The notes: generated by a model from the letters alone, not told the origin. DNA of 64,000 nt from Luteipulveratus halotolerans (GCF_001247745.1 NZ_LAIR01000002.1:496001-560000); one strand, 5' to 3'. Shown: positions 28,534 to 37,098, counted from the first letter of the stretch. Made by a program: numbers and translations.

Positions 28534-28578
28534 CTGGTTGAGAGCCGGCCCGTCACACGGGCGGCCCATCAGCCCCAC

Positions 28579-28652
28579 GGCGGGGTAGCTCAGCTGGTTA
28601 GAGCGCACGACTCATAATCGTGAGGTCGCGGGATCGAGCCCCGCTCCCGCTA
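28579..28652 (+). tRNA. tRNA-Met (CAT)
   Basis: Anticodon loop ACTCATAATC gives CAT. The acceptor GGCGGGG pairs TCCCGCT with terminal G-U pairs, and CCA is encoded at 28653-28655. The D-arm (TAGCTCAGCTGG) and first acceptor pair are of elongator type. It is 45 bp after tRNA-Thr, probably one transcript, ahead of rpmG. Confidence 0.93.
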
Positions 28653-28728
28653 CCAAGTCAGACACGCAGGACCCGGTCCGGGTAGCCGAGCTGGACCGAG
28701 ACGAACTTCCCGAGAGCAGGTTGCCCCG

Positions 28729-28899
28729 ATGGCTAGCAAGAGCGCAGACGTCCGCCCCAAGATCACCATGGCGTGCACGGAGTGCAAGGAGCGCAACTAC
28801 ATCACCAAGAAGAACCGCCGCAACGACCCCGACCGGCTCGAGCTGGCGAAGTTCTGCCCGCGCTGCGGCAAGCACACCGAGCACCGCGAGACTCGCTGA
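28729..28899 (+). CDS. rpmG: 50S ribosomal protein L33, zinc-binding form
   Basis: 56 residues (MASKSADVRPKITMACTECK...). Two Cys pairs, C-T-E-C near residue 16 and C-P-R-C near residue 43, mark the zinc-ribbon form. Many actinobacteria also keep a zinc-free L33 elsewhere that replaces it under zinc limitation; that copy is not in this window. GAGAGCAGG lies upstream of the ATG. It is followed by the hydroxyacyl dehydratase genes, as in mycobacteria and Streptomyces. Confidence 0.97.
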   Translation: MASKSADVRPKITMACTECKERNYITKKNRRNDPDRLELAKFCPRCGKHTEHRETR

Positions 28900-28982
28900 G
28901 TCCGCTCACAGCGTTCCCGACGCCGCCTGGTCCACCCGGACCGGGCGGCGTTTCGCATGTGCGGCGTCCTAGGCTGCGGGGT

Positions 28983-29429
28983 GTGCCTGTGAATCCTGAG
29001 GTGGAGGGTCGGACGTACCCACCCACCGCGCCGTACGTCCTCTCCCGCGCCAAGATCCGCGAGCTCGCCGAGGCGGTGCAGGCGAAGGACACCGCCCACA
29101 CCGACGTCGAGGTCGCTCGTTCCCGCGGCTACGCCGACGTAGTCGCGCCGCCGACGTTCCTGGTGAGCGTGGCGCAGCAGGGTGAGGCGCACGCGATCCT
29201 CGACCCCGAGGCCGGCATCGACTTCGGTCGGCTGGTGCACGGCGAGCAGAAGTTCGTCCACCACCGTCCCGCGGTCGCCGGCGACGAGGTCACCGCGCAG
29301 ACCACGGTCGAGCGCGTACGCCAGGCCGGCGGCCACTCGATGGTCACGCTCATCACGCAGATCACCGCCACCGGCGGCGACCCGGTCTGCACGGCCACGT
29401 CGCTCATGGTCATCCGAGGAGGCGAGTGA
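28983..29429 (+). CDS. hadA: (3R)-hydroxyacyl-ACP dehydratase subunit HadA
   Basis: 148-residue FAS1-like hot-dog protein without the catalytic Asp-His pair. It provides the substrate-binding half of a heterodimeric dehydratase. The conserved APPTFLVSV and GEQKFVHHRPAVAGDEV segments are seen. The start is GTG 28983 (a second GTG follows two codons later). The stop overlaps the next gene's start region. In mycobacteria HadA-HadB acts in fatty-acid/mycolate elongation; here it may serve general FAS-II-like or other acyl metabolism. Confidence 0.92.
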   Translation: MPVNPEVEGRTYPPTAPYVLSRAKIRELAEAVQAKDTAHTDVEVARSRGYADVVAPPTFLVSVAQQGEAHAILDPEAGIDFGRLVHGEQKFVHHRPAVAGDEVTAQTTVERVRQAGGHSMVTLITQITATGGDPVCTATSLMVIRGGE

Positions 29430-29845
29430 TGGCGCAGGTCCAGGCCGAGGTCGGCCAGCAGCTGCCGACCCGCACGATCCATCTCGACCGCGCGGCGCTC
29501 GTGCGCTACGCGGGTGCGAGCGGTGACTTCAACCCGATCCACTGGGACGAGCGGTTCGCGACGGCTGTCGGTCTCCCCGACGTGATCGCGCACGGCATGC
29601 TCACGATGGGCGCCGCCGTCCAGGTCGTCGTCGACTGGGTCGGTGACGCCGGCACCGTCCTCGAGTACTCCACGCGGTTCAGCGCTCCCGTGCCGGTCTC
29701 GTACGACGGCGGCGCTGACGTCGAGGTGAGTGCGGTCGTGAAGTCCGTCGACGCCGAGACCCGTCGCGCCGTCGTCGAGATCACGGCCACTCACGACGGC
29801 GCCAAGGTGCTCACCCGCGCGCTCGCGACCGTGGCGCTCGGCTGA
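29429..29845 (+). CDS. hadB: (3R)-hydroxyacyl-ACP dehydratase subunit HadB
   Basis: 138-residue catalytic hot-dog subunit with Asp33 and His38 in YAGASGDFNPIHWDE and the downstream GLPDVIAHGMLTMG. ATG 29429 is chosen because AGGAGG sits six bases upstream; GTG 29426 would be too close. It overlaps the hadA stop by one base and the murB start by one base (TGATG). No hadC follows, so this is the two-subunit arrangement. Confidence 0.94.
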   Translation: MAQVQAEVGQQLPTRTIHLDRAALVRYAGASGDFNPIHWDERFATAVGLPDVIAHGMLTMGAAVQVVVDWVGDAGTVLEYSTRFSAPVPVSYDGGADVEVSAVVKSVDAETRRAVVEITATHDGAKVLTRALATVALG

Positions 29846-30915
29846 TGCGCGAGTACGAAGGCGCCGACCTGGCGTCGTACACCACGATGCGCGTGGGCGG
29901 CCCGGCGGCGCGGCTGGTCGAGGTCAGCACCACCGATGAGCTCGTCGACGCCGTGCGCGAGGTCGACGACGCCGACGAAGAGCTGCTCGTCGTCTCGGGC
30001 GGGTCCAACCTGGTCATCAGCGACGACGGGTTCGCCGGCACGGCCGTCGTGGTCCGTACGAGCGGCGTCGAGCTGGAGTCCGCCGACGGCTGCGCGGGCG
30101 CGATGGTCCGCGTCGCCGCCGGTGAGGAGTGGGACGGCTTCGTCGCGCGCACGGTCGCCGAGGGCTGGTCGGGCGTCGAGTGCCTGTCGGGCATCCCTGG
30201 CCTCGCCGGTGCGACGCCGGTGCAGAACGTCGGTGCCTACGGCCAGGACGTCGCGCAGACCATCGCGTCCGTCCGGGTGTACGACCGGCACCGCCAGGAG
30301 GTCCGCACGTTCGCCAACGCGGACTGCGGATTCACCTACCGGCACTCGCAGTTCAAGGGCACCGCACGATTCGTGGTCCTCGACGTGCTGTTCCAGCTCG
30401 AGCTGACCGAGCAGTCGCAGCCGATCGCGTACGCCGACCTGGCCCGCCAGCTGGGCGTCGAGCAGGGCGACCGCGTCGCGCTCGCCGACGCCCGTGACGG
30501 CGTGATCGCTCAGCGGCGCAAGCGCGGCATGGTGCTCGACGCCGACGACCACGACACCTGGTCGTGCGGTTCGTTCTTCACCAACCCGATGCTGAGCCCG
30601 GCCGACTTCGAGGTGTTCCGCCGCCGCGTGACCGACCGACTGGGCGAGGGCGTGGCGCCGCCGGAGTTCCCCGGCGACCGGGGCTCGCTCAAGACCAGCG
30701 CCGCGTGGCTGATCGACAAGGCCGGCTTCGGCAAGGGCCACGGCATGCCCGGTCCGGCTGCGCTGTCGACCAAGCACACGCTCGCCGTCACCAACCGCGG
30801 CGCGGCCACGGCGTCCGACATCGCGGCGCTCGCCCGCGAGGTCCGCGACGGCGTCGAGGCGGCGTTCGGCGTACGGCTGGTCAACGAGCCGGTGTTCGTC
30901 GGTCACAGCCTGTGA
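29845..30915 (+). CDS. murB: UDP-N-acetylenolpyruvoylglucosamine reductase
   Basis: 356-residue FAD-dependent reductase that makes UDP-MurNAc for peptidoglycan. FAD-binding segments YTTMRVGGPAARLVE and VVSGGSNLVISD, the GIPGLAGATPVQNVGAYGQ loop and the active-site Ser in CGSFFTNP are present. The YRHSQFKG insertion makes it type I. Coupled to hadB by TGATG and to the next gene by GTGA. The placement of murB here matches Streptomyces. Confidence 0.97.
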   Translation: MREYEGADLASYTTMRVGGPAARLVEVSTTDELVDAVREVDDADEELLVVSGGSNLVISDDGFAGTAVVVRTSGVELESADGCAGAMVRVAAGEEWDGFVARTVAEGWSGVECLSGIPGLAGATPVQNVGAYGQDVAQTIASVRVYDRHRQEVRTFANADCGFTYRHSQFKGTARFVVLDVLFQLELTEQSQPIAYADLARQLGVEQGDRVALADARDGVIAQRRKRGMVLDADDHDTWSCGSFFTNPMLSPADFEVFRRRVTDRLGEGVAPPEFPGDRGSLKTSAAWLIDKAGFGKGHGMPGPAALSTKHTLAVTNRGAATASDIAALAREVRDGVEAAFGVRLVNEPVFVGHSL

Positions 30916-31769
30916 GGATCGCGCGGTTCTGGGTCAAGGACGAGGGCGAGGCGCCCGACCCGGCGGGCCGCCCGTGGCACCTCGGGGTGCACGGCTGGTC
31001 CGACACGTCGGTGGCCGACGCCGCCCGGGTCGCCCGCGAGCGGCTGGACGCGGCGCTCGCCGAGGTGCGTGCCGGCCGGCCGTTGCTGGGCGGCTACTAC
31101 CCGCGGCTGCCGCTGCGGGAGGAGACCTTGCGCGAGCTCGTCGTCGACGGTGAGACGGTGGCCCTCGTCACCCGCAACCGTGATGCGGCGCACGTCCTCA
31201 ACACCGAGCGCGTCCTGGTCGCCGACATCGACGCCGAACCTCCTGCAGCGCCCGCGCGTCGCGGCCGCTGGTCGCGCCTCCTCGGACGGGCCGAGGCTCC
31301 CTCGGCCGACCCCGCCGACGACCCGCGTACGCACGCGCTCGTCCGGGTTCAGGCATGGGCGACCGCGCACCCCGACCTCGGCGTACGGGCGTACGTCACC
31401 GCTGGGCTGCGGGTCCTCGTCACCGGCACGGATGCTGCGCCCGCGTCCCAGGAGGCACGCGACGTCCTGGTCGGCCTCGACAGCGACCCGGTCTACATCG
31501 AGCTGTGCCGGCAGCACGAGACCTACCGTGCGCGCCTCACCGCCAAGCCGTGGCGAGCAGGGCTCGGCAGCATCCGGATCAACTGGCCGTTCGACGGCGG
31601 CGCCGACGACCGCGCGATCCAGAGGTACGACGAGGGCGTCGCCGCGTACGCCGCGGCGGACCTGCTGTCGACCCACGGCCCGGTGCCGGACCCGGGGTCT
31701 GCCGAGGCACGCATCATCGCTCTGCACGACGAGCTGAGCGGCGTCGGCACCGGGCGTCCGCTCGCCTGA
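30912..31769 (+). CDS. Conserved protein of unknown function with KPWR motif
   Basis: 285-residue soluble protein starting at GTG 30912 inside the murB stop. The most conserved-looking part is VRAYVTAGLRVLVTG...SDPVYIELCRQHETYRARLTAKPWR. I have seen similar RARLTPKPWR signatures in scattered uncharacterised bacterial and plant proteins, but I know no function. It has no signal peptide, membrane helix or metal motif. It is the last gene of the rpmG-hadAB-murB run. Confidence 0.75.
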   Translation: MRIARFWVKDEGEAPDPAGRPWHLGVHGWSDTSVADAARVARERLDAALAEVRAGRPLLGGYYPRLPLREETLRELVVDGETVALVTRNRDAAHVLNTERVLVADIDAEPPAAPARRGRWSRLLGRAEAPSADPADDPRTHALVRVQAWATAHPDLGVRAYVTAGLRVLVTGTDAAPASQEARDVLVGLDSDPVYIELCRQHETYRARLTAKPWRAGLGSIRINWPFDGGADDRAIQRYDEGVAAYAAADLLSTHGPVPDPGSAEARIIALHDELSGVGTGRPLA

Positions 31770-31840
31770 GGCGACACACCCGCCGCCGCGTCGGGCGTGT
31801 CCGCCGGGCAGGTCCTACTGTGCTCGCGTGCCGCGCAGCC

Positions 31841-31852
31841 GATGCGAAGGGC
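31841..31852 (+). promoter_or_regulatory. Shared leader element GATGCGAAGGGC, copy 1
   Basis: Twelve bases identical to 32670-32681, lying 43 bp before the start codon of the first secreted paralogue. A -10-like TACTGT is 25 bp upstream (31816). It could be a common regulatory site or the remnant of the duplication. Confidence 0.45.
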
Positions 31853-31895
31853 ATCCGGGCCTTCGTCGTGAGCGGTGCTGCTTCCTGGGAGAACG

Positions 31896-32570
31896 ATGAA
31901 CCGTCGCCTGATCGCCGCAGCCGCCTCGACCGCCGCCCTCGCCGCCACGCTCTCGACCCTGGCCGCCGCACCGGCCGACGCCGCGGGCTCCTGCACTCTG
32001 ACCGCCCCGGCCAAGGTCAGCATCTGGAAGCCCACGCTGCCGTTCACGCTCACGGCGTCCGGAGCCTGCACCAGCGCCGGAGGCGCCGGGGCGTGGTCGC
32101 TGGTGCACCCGTCGTACGGCACCCAGGAGTTCGTCCGGTTCGAGGGCGTGACCTCCAAGGCGTGGAACGTCTACGACTGGGACCGCCGTGGCCTGCAGAC
32201 CTGGCAGCCGAACGGTGCGTACGACCCCAACCGCGTCGCGCTCAGCCAGAACACTCCGCGCACCGACATCCGGCTGTACGGCGGTGGCTGGATCTCCGCG
32301 TCGCGCTCGGGCAGCGTCGTCACGCTCACGGGCACCGCGATCAACTACAGCTCGACGACGCAGACGTTCACGCCGCGCTACGGCGCGGGTGGCCAGTTCC
32401 AGTACCGCGATCGCGGCACCTCGACCTGGAAGCCGCTGGTCGGGGTCACGACCGGCACCGGCGGCAAGGTCACGTTCCGGCTGACCAACCCGGTCGTGCG
32501 CGACTACCGGTTCGCGGTCTACTCCACCTCGACCATCTGGGACGGGGTGAGCTCGCCGGTCACGAAGTGA
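31896..32570 (+). CDS. Secreted beta-rich protein, tandem paralogue 1
   Basis: 224 residues with a Sec signal peptide (MNRRLIAAAAST...PADAA, cleavage about residue 29-30). The mature protein starts GSCTLTAPAKVSIWKP. Two Cys (33 and near 53) probably form a disulfide. The C-terminal half (FQYRDRGTSTWKPLVGVTTGTGGKVTFRL...DYRFAVYSTSTIWDGVSSPVTK) resembles the Ig-like module of many actinobacterial exoproteins. GGGAGAACG precedes ATG 31896. The function is unknown; it is nearly collinear with the next gene. Confidence 0.85.
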   Translation: MNRRLIAAAASTAALAATLSTLAAAPADAAGSCTLTAPAKVSIWKPTLPFTLTASGACTSAGGAGAWSLVHPSYGTQEFVRFEGVTSKAWNVYDWDRRGLQTWQPNGAYDPNRVALSQNTPRTDIRLYGGGWISASRSGSVVTLTGTAINYSSTTQTFTPRYGAGGQFQYRDRGTSTWKPLVGVTTGTGGKVTFRLTNPVVRDYRFAVYSTSTIWDGVSSPVTK

Positions 32571-32669
32571 TCGGCGCCAGGGCCATCGTGACCTGAGCGC
32601 GATCTGTTATTTCACCAGGAACGCTGGCGTCACCGATAGCGGCAGTTCTAATCTCTGCGCACCGGACGT

Positions 32670-32681
32670 GATGCGAAGGGC
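32670..32681 (+). promoter_or_regulatory. Shared leader element GATGCGAAGGGC, copy 2
   Basis: Same 12-mer as at 31841, 41 bp before the start of the second paralogue. A -10-like TAATCT is near 32649. The rest of the two upstream regions has diverged, which makes the retained word notable. Confidence 0.45.
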
Positions 32682-32722
32682 GACGTGCCTCAGACCGTCC
32701 GTCGTTCGACAGGGGAAACATC

Positions 32723-33397
32723 ATGCTTCGTCGTACTTTGGCGACCCTTGGCGCTTCGGCGCTGCTCGCCGGCGCGGCACTCGCCGCCACCTCAGCCCCC
32801 GCCTCAGCCGCGGGCTCCTGCACCCTGAGCGCGCCAGCCAAGGTGTCCATCTGGAAGCCCTACCAGGCGATCACGCTCCGCGCCTCGGGCCCGTGCACGT
32901 ACGGCAGTGGCTGGGGCGGCTGGTACGGCTACCACTCCACGCAGGGCCTCTCGGCCGTCGCCTCCTTCGATCACACGTCCAGCACGATCTGGGACGTGTA
33001 CGACTGGGACGACCTTGGCGGGTACACGTGGCGGCCCGGCGGCGCGTACGACAGCAGCTACAACGAGCTGTCCCAGAACACGGTCTCCACCAGCGTGCGC
33101 CTGCACGGCGCCGCGTGGATCTCGTCGTACCGCTCGGGCAGCATCGTCACCCTGACCGGCACGGCGCTGACCTACTCGCCGACCACCGAGGGCTTCGTCA
33201 AGCGGGCGTACGCCGCCGGCCAGTTCCAGTACCGCGACCGCGGCACCTCGACCTGGCGCACGCTCGTCGGCGTCAAGACCGGCTCCAACGGCACCGTGCG
33301 CTTCCAGCTGCGCAACAACGTCGCGCGTGACTACCGCTTCGCGACGTACTCGACCCCGACCATCTGGGACGTCGTCAGCGCCTCGACCACGCGCTGA
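32723..33397 (+). CDS. Secreted beta-rich protein, tandem paralogue 2
   Basis: Also exactly 224 residues, with signal peptide MLRRTLATLGAS...APASAA and mature start GSCTLSAPAKVSIWKP. It aligns without large gaps to paralogue 1 and shares YDW, LSQNT, FQYRDRGTSTW and the ATYSTPTIWD C-terminus. Tyr/Trp/Gly-rich strands (GWGGWYGYHSTQG) are more marked here. GGGGAAACATC precedes the ATG. A large hairpin follows, shared with the convergent adenosine deaminase gene. Confidence 0.85.
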   Translation: MLRRTLATLGASALLAGAALAATSAPASAAGSCTLSAPAKVSIWKPYQAITLRASGPCTYGSGWGGWYGYHSTQGLSAVASFDHTSSTIWDVYDWDDLGGYTWRPGGAYDSSYNELSQNTVSTSVRLHGAAWISSYRSGSIVTLTGTALTYSPTTEGFVKRAYAAGQFQYRDRGTSTWRTLVGVKTGSNGTVRFQLRNNVARDYRFATYSTPTIWDVVSASTTR

Positions 33398-33410
33398 CCG
33401 ATCGGCACCC

Positions 33411-33442
33411 GACGCCTGGGAGGTTCACGCCTCCCAGGCGTC
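33411..33442. terminator. Hairpin terminator between convergent genes
   Basis: GACGCCTGGGAGG (33411-33423) pairs with CCTCCCAGGCGTC (33430-33442) across six bases. The right arm lies within the last codons of the adenosine deaminase gene, so one structure probably serves both strands. Confidence 0.75.
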
Positions 33443-34456
33443 GATGTCTTTGAGGATGTCCGCCTTGACGTCGCTGGGAGCGCGGGAGACCCGGACGGAC
33501 GAGCGCGCAAGCTCGGCGAGCGCGGCATCGTCGAGACCGTGGTCGTGCCGCGCGGAGTCGTACTGCGCGACGAGCCGGCTCCCGAACAGCAGCGGGTCGT
33601 CGGCCCCGAGCGCGATCTGCGCGCCGGAGTCGATGAGCCGCGGCAGCGGGACCTGGTCGGGCTCGCGGTAGACACCCAGCGACACGTTGCTGCGCGGGCA
33701 GACCTCGAGTGCGACGCCCGAGTCGACCACGCGCTGCAGGACCGCATCGGACTCGACACTGCGTACGCCGTGGCCGAGCCGGTCGGGCGCGAGCGCGTCG
33801 AGCGTCTGGCTGACAGCCATCGGCCCGAGCAGCTCGCCGGCGTGCGGCACCGATGCGAGCCCGCCGTCGCGAGCGATCGCGAACGCGTGAGCGAACTCCT
33901 CGGTCATGCCCCGCCGCTCGTCGTTGCTCAGCCCGAAGCCCACCACCGAGCCCGGCGTCTCGCCGGCGTGCTTGACCGCCAGCCGCGCGAGCGTGCGGGC
34001 GTCGAGCGGGTGCTTCAGCCGTGACGCCGCCACGATCACGCCGACGCCCGTGCCGGTGGCCTCGCTCGCGAGACGCGCCTCGTCGAGCACGATCTCCAGG
34101 GTCGGGGTCAGCCCGCCGAAGTGACCGGCGTACGACGTCGGGTCGACCTGGATCTCCAACCAGCGCGAGCCCTCGAGCGCGTCGTCCTCGGCGGCCTCGC
34201 GCACGATGCGCCGCATGTCGTCCTCGTCGCGGACGCACGCGCGGGCCGCGTCGTACAGGCGCTGGAACCTGAACCAGCCGCGCTCGTCGGTGCCCGACAG
34301 CTGGGGCGGCCACTCCGACAGCAACGACTGGGGCAGGCGCAGCCCGTGCTTGTCGGCGAGGTCGCGCAGCGTGGTGATGCGCATCGAACCGGTGAAGTGC
34401 AGGTGCAGGTGCGCCTTGGGCAGGTCGGCGGTGGCACGGGGCGCGGCGGTGCTCAC
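33425..34456 (-). CDS. add: Adenosine deaminase
   Basis: 343-residue TIM-barrel zinc amidohydrolase that deaminates adenosine/deoxyadenosine. Metal-binding HLHLHFTGSM starts near residue 16, followed by VPHAGE, LGHGVRS and LGADDPLLFGS; the last carries the metal-binding Asp pair, although the usual STDDP is GADDP here. Adenine deaminase-like activity cannot be excluded. Coupled by ATGA to the DUF5709 gene upstream. An adenosine deaminase near secE is also seen in Streptomyces. Confidence 0.92.
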   Translation of the reverse strand: MSTAAPRATADLPKAHLHLHFTGSMRITTLRDLADKHGLRLPQSLLSEWPPQLSGTDERGWFRFQRLYDAARACVRDEDDMRRIVREAAEDDALEGSRWLEIQVDPTSYAGHFGGLTPTLEIVLDEARLASEATGTGVGVIVAASRLKHPLDARTLARLAVKHAGETPGSVVGFGLSNDERRGMTEEFAHAFAIARDGGLASVPHAGELLGPMAVSQTLDALAPDRLGHGVRSVESDAVLQRVVDSGVALEVCPRSNVSLGVYREPDQVPLPRLIDSGAQIALGADDPLLFGSRLVAQYDSARHDHGLDDAALAELARSSVRVSRAPSDVKADILKDIDAWEA

Positions 34457-34947
34457 TCCTCGTCGTCGACGACGTGGACGGCGGCCTCCTCGGCCGAGGC
34501 GCCTGCGCCGTCGATGCCGGCATCACCCGCGACGAGGTCCTTCTCGGTGTCCTCGCCGAGGCCCTCGTCCTCGGCGACCAGGCGACCGGCCCGCTCGTCG
34601 CCGACCTCGTCATCGCTCAGGAAGTCCTGGTCAGCGTCGATCGCGTCGGGGTCGTCACCACCGACGCGGTCGGTGTCGAGTCCGCTCTCGTTGTCGGGGG
34701 CGCCGTACGCCGACTGCGGGTCGGGCACCTCCTGCGAGATCCGCTGGTCGATCGTCTCGCCGGCCTCCTGCTCGGCGGCGGTGTTGCCGTAGCCGGGGCT
34801 GGGGCGGTCGGCGGGGGAGTAGCCCTCGTCGAGGGCGTCGTCGACACCGCGGTCGACGAGGGTGTCCTCGGGCTGGAGCTGGTCCTCGTCATCGAGGCTG
34901 TAGGTCGTCTGGTCCGACTCGGCTGACGTGTTCTCGTAGTCCGTCAT
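34453..34947 (-). CDS. DUF5709 family acidic protein
   Basis: 164 residues, very acidic and probably largely disordered (TTYSLDDEDQLQPEDTLVDRGVDDALDEGYSPADRPS). The DEGYSPADRP block is the mark of DUF5709, found only in actinobacteria. It has no membrane helix or cysteine. Its function is unknown; ATGA overlap suggests co-expression with adenosine deaminase, which need not mean a shared pathway. Confidence 0.85.
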   Translation of the reverse strand: MTDYENTSAESDQTTYSLDDEDQLQPEDTLVDRGVDDALDEGYSPADRPSPGYGNTAAEQEAGETIDQRISQEVPDPQSAYGAPDNESGLDTDRVGGDDPDAIDADQDFLSDDEVGDERAGRLVAEDEGLGEDTEKDLVAGDAGIDGAGASAEEAAVHVVDDEE

Positions 34948-35002
34948 GGGCCGACGCTACTGCGTGCGACGATGGCGGTGGAGAGCAACCCGGGCAGGCG
35001 AG

Positions 35003-35033
35003 TTGGCCTCGGCCGCCGCTGGTCGCGTACACT
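35003..35033 (+). promoter_or_regulatory. Candidate promoter for tRNA-Trp-secE-nusG
   Basis: TTGGCC (35003-35008) and TACACT (35028-35033) with a 19-base spacer, 70 bp before tRNA-Trp. The -10 is good and the -35 weak. Confidence 0.4.
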
Positions 35034-35103
35034 CGCACGTCGGACGACGAGGCCGCCCCACGGGCCCGCGTCGTCAGGTTCCGGAGCCTTGGCCCCGGGG
35101 CGA

Positions 35104-35176
35104 AGGGCACTAGCTCAATTGGCAGAGCACCGGTCTCCAAAACCGGGGGTTGGGGGTTCAAGTCCCTCGTGCCCTG
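35104..35176 (+). tRNA. tRNA-Trp (CCA)
   Basis: Acceptor AGGGCAC (35104-35110) pairs perfectly with GTGCCCT (35169-35175), discriminator G. The anticodon loop CTCCAAAA gives CCA, and the T loop is GGTTCAAGTCC. CCA is not encoded. It lies directly upstream of secE, as in most bacteria. Confidence 0.97.
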
Positions 35177-35239
35177 CACGTTGCAGGATCGAAGACCACC
35201 ATCGGGCACCCGATGGTCGCCGAGACGAAAGAAGTGGTC

Positions 35240-35509
35240 GTGACTGAGACGAGCACCACGCGCAGTCGTGGAGCAGGTCGCAGCGCGGGAAGCCGCACGG
35301 GCAACCCGCTCGCGCGCTTCTTCGGCGGCATCGCGCTGTTCATCCGGCAGGTCCTCGACGAGATGCGCAAGGTTGTCTGGCCCACGCGTCAGGAGCTGAT
35401 CAACTACACCGCGGTCGTGCTGGTGTTCATCGTGTTGATCATGGCCTACGTCGTGGGTCTGGATCAGGTGTTCCAACGCGCGGTGTCCTGGGTCTTCGGA
35501 TCCGCGTGA
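35240..35509 (+). CDS. secE: Preprotein translocase subunit SecE
   Basis: About 89 residues; single membrane helix (YTAVVLVFIVLIMAYVVGL) preceded by the conserved cytoplasmic amphipathic segment FIRQVLDEMRKVVWPTRQELINY. Stabilises SecY in the Sec translocon. GTG 35240 is chosen because AAAGAAG stands just upstream and the protein then starts VTETSTTRSRG; ATG 35213 would add nine residues without a ribosome site. It is followed by nusG after 125 bp. Confidence 0.95.
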   Translation: MTETSTTRSRGAGRSAGSRTGNPLARFFGGIALFIRQVLDEMRKVVWPTRQELINYTAVVLVFIVLIMAYVVGLDQVFQRAVSWVFGSA

Positions 35510-35634
35510 CACCACGCACCACTGGGGCGCCGGCGGCGAGGTCGACTCGTCTGGCCGGCGCTCGCGGTGTACGGGCGTCGCGCTCGGCGTCCGTGTGAGT
35601 AGTCCAGGTGACAAGCAGTGAAGGAAGCAGGTCA

Positions 35635-36567
35635 ATGACCGAGCAGTGGAGTCCAGAGGCCGAGGCGCCCGAGACCGATGAGGTCCAGGAGGGCACGTCG
35701 GCGGACGAGGCGACCCCGTCGGCCGAGCCTGCTGCTGACCTTGTCGACACCGCGGAGGCCGACGTCGACGCCGATGCCGTCGCCGCCCGCGAGGAAGAGG
35801 CAGCCGAGCCGTCCGAGGCCGACGCCGACGTGTCCGAGCCCGACGAGTCGAGCGAGTCCGAGGTCGACGCGGTGCTCGAGGCCGAGCCCGAGATCAGCGA
35901 CCCCGAGTCGGCCGAGCCGGTCCCGGCCGAGCCTGCGGATGACCCGCGCGAGGCGTTCATCGCCGACCTCAAGGCGCAGTTCGGCGAGTGGTACGTCATC
36001 CACTCCTACGCCGGCTACGAGAAGCGCGTGAAGACCAACCTCGAGACGCGCATGACCAGCCTCAACATGGAGGACTACATCTTCCAGGTCGAGGTGCCGA
36101 TCGAGGAGTTCACCGAGATCAAGAACGGCCAGCGCAAGACGGGCACCCGCGTCCGTATGCCCGGGTACGTCCTGGTCCGCATGGACCTCACCGACGAGAG
36201 CTGGGGCGCCGTGCGCCACACGCCCGGCGTGACCGGCTTCGTGGGCAACGCCCACCAGCCCTCGCCGCTGTCGATCGACGAGGTCGTCACGATGCTCAAC
36301 CCGGTCTTCGAGACCGCCGAGGAGGACGCTGCCGCCTCGCCGGAGTCCGGCGCTGCTGCGTCGTCCGGTACGCGCCCCGCGGCGTCGTCCGCCGAGGTCG
36401 ACTTCGAGGTCGGCCAGTCGGTCACGGTCATGGAGGGTCCGTTCGAGACGCTGCCGGCGACCATCTCGGAGATCAGCCCCGACACCCAGAAGCTCAAGGT
36501 TCTGGTCTCGATCTTCGGCCGGGAGACCCCGGTCGAGCTGGCGTTCAACCAGGTCGCCAAGATCTGA
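35635..36567 (+). CDS. nusG: Transcription termination/antitermination factor NusG with acidic N-terminal extension
   Basis: 310 residues. The NGN domain begins near residue 116 (FGEWYVIHSYAGYEKRVKTNLE), the KOW domain near 265 (VGQSVTVMEGPFETLPATISEI). The first ~112 residues are an Asp/Glu/Ala-rich tail, and a Ser/Ala-rich linker (ESGAAASSGTRPAASS) separates NGN and KOW. E. coli NusG is about 181 residues, so the extra length is in these two parts; acidic extensions are usual in actinobacteria. ATG 35635 is preceded by GGAAGCAGG. Confidence 0.97.
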   Translation: MTEQWSPEAEAPETDEVQEGTSADEATPSAEPAADLVDTAEADVDADAVAAREEEAAEPSEADADVSEPDESSESEVDAVLEAEPEISDPESAEPVPAEPADDPREAFIADLKAQFGEWYVIHSYAGYEKRVKTNLETRMTSLNMEDYIFQVEVPIEEFTEIKNGQRKTGTRVRMPGYVLVRMDLTDESWGAVRHTPGVTGFVGNAHQPSPLSIDEVVTMLNPVFETAEEDAAASPESGAAASSGTRPAASSAEVDFEVGQSVTVMEGPFETLPATISEISPDTQKLKVLVSIFGRETPVELAFNQVAKI

Positions 36568-36656
36568 TCGACGCCCCGCGCGGCCTCGCCGCGTGACGTC
36601 CTGCAACCGGGTCATCGCCCACGGCGTGGGCCCACAACCAAGTAGAGGAACATCGC

Positions 36657-37085
36657 ATGCCCCCCAAGAAGAAGGTCGCCGGCTTCATCAAGCTGCAGAT
36701 CCAGGCCGGTCAGGCCACGCCGGCTCCGCCGGTCGGCCCCGCGCTGGGTCAGCACGGCGTCAACATCATGGAGTTCGTCAAGGCGTACAACGACGCCACG
36801 GCGGACAAGCGCGGCAACGTGATCCCGGTGGAGATCACGGTCTACGAAGACCGCTCCTTCACCTTCATCACCAAGACCCCGCCGGCCGCTGAGCTGATCA
36901 AGAAGGCCGCCGGTGTCGCCAAGGGCTCGGGCGAGCCGCACACCAACAAGGTCGGCAAGCTCACCAAGGACCAGGTCCGCGAGATCGCCGAGATGAAGAT
37001 GGCCGACCTCAACGCCAACGACATCGACCAGGCCAGCAAGATCATTGCGGGCACTGCTCGTTCGATGGGCATCACGACCGACTGA
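36657..37085 (+). CDS. rplK: 50S ribosomal protein L11
   Basis: 142 residues of normal length. The N-terminal GFIKLQIQAGQATPAPPVGPALGQHG and the C-terminal rRNA-binding domain (KVGKLTKDQVREIAEMKM...IIAGTARSMGI) are intact. It forms the GTPase-associated centre where thiopeptides bind. The gene is part of the secE-nusG-rplK-rplA run. Confidence 0.99.
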   Translation: MPPKKKVAGFIKLQIQAGQATPAPPVGPALGQHGVNIMEFVKAYNDATADKRGNVIPVEITVYEDRSFTFITKTPPAAELIKKAAGVAKGSGEPHTNKVGKLTKDQVREIAEMKMADLNANDIDQASKIIAGTARSMGITTD

Positions 37086-37098
37086 CATCGGTCTCACC

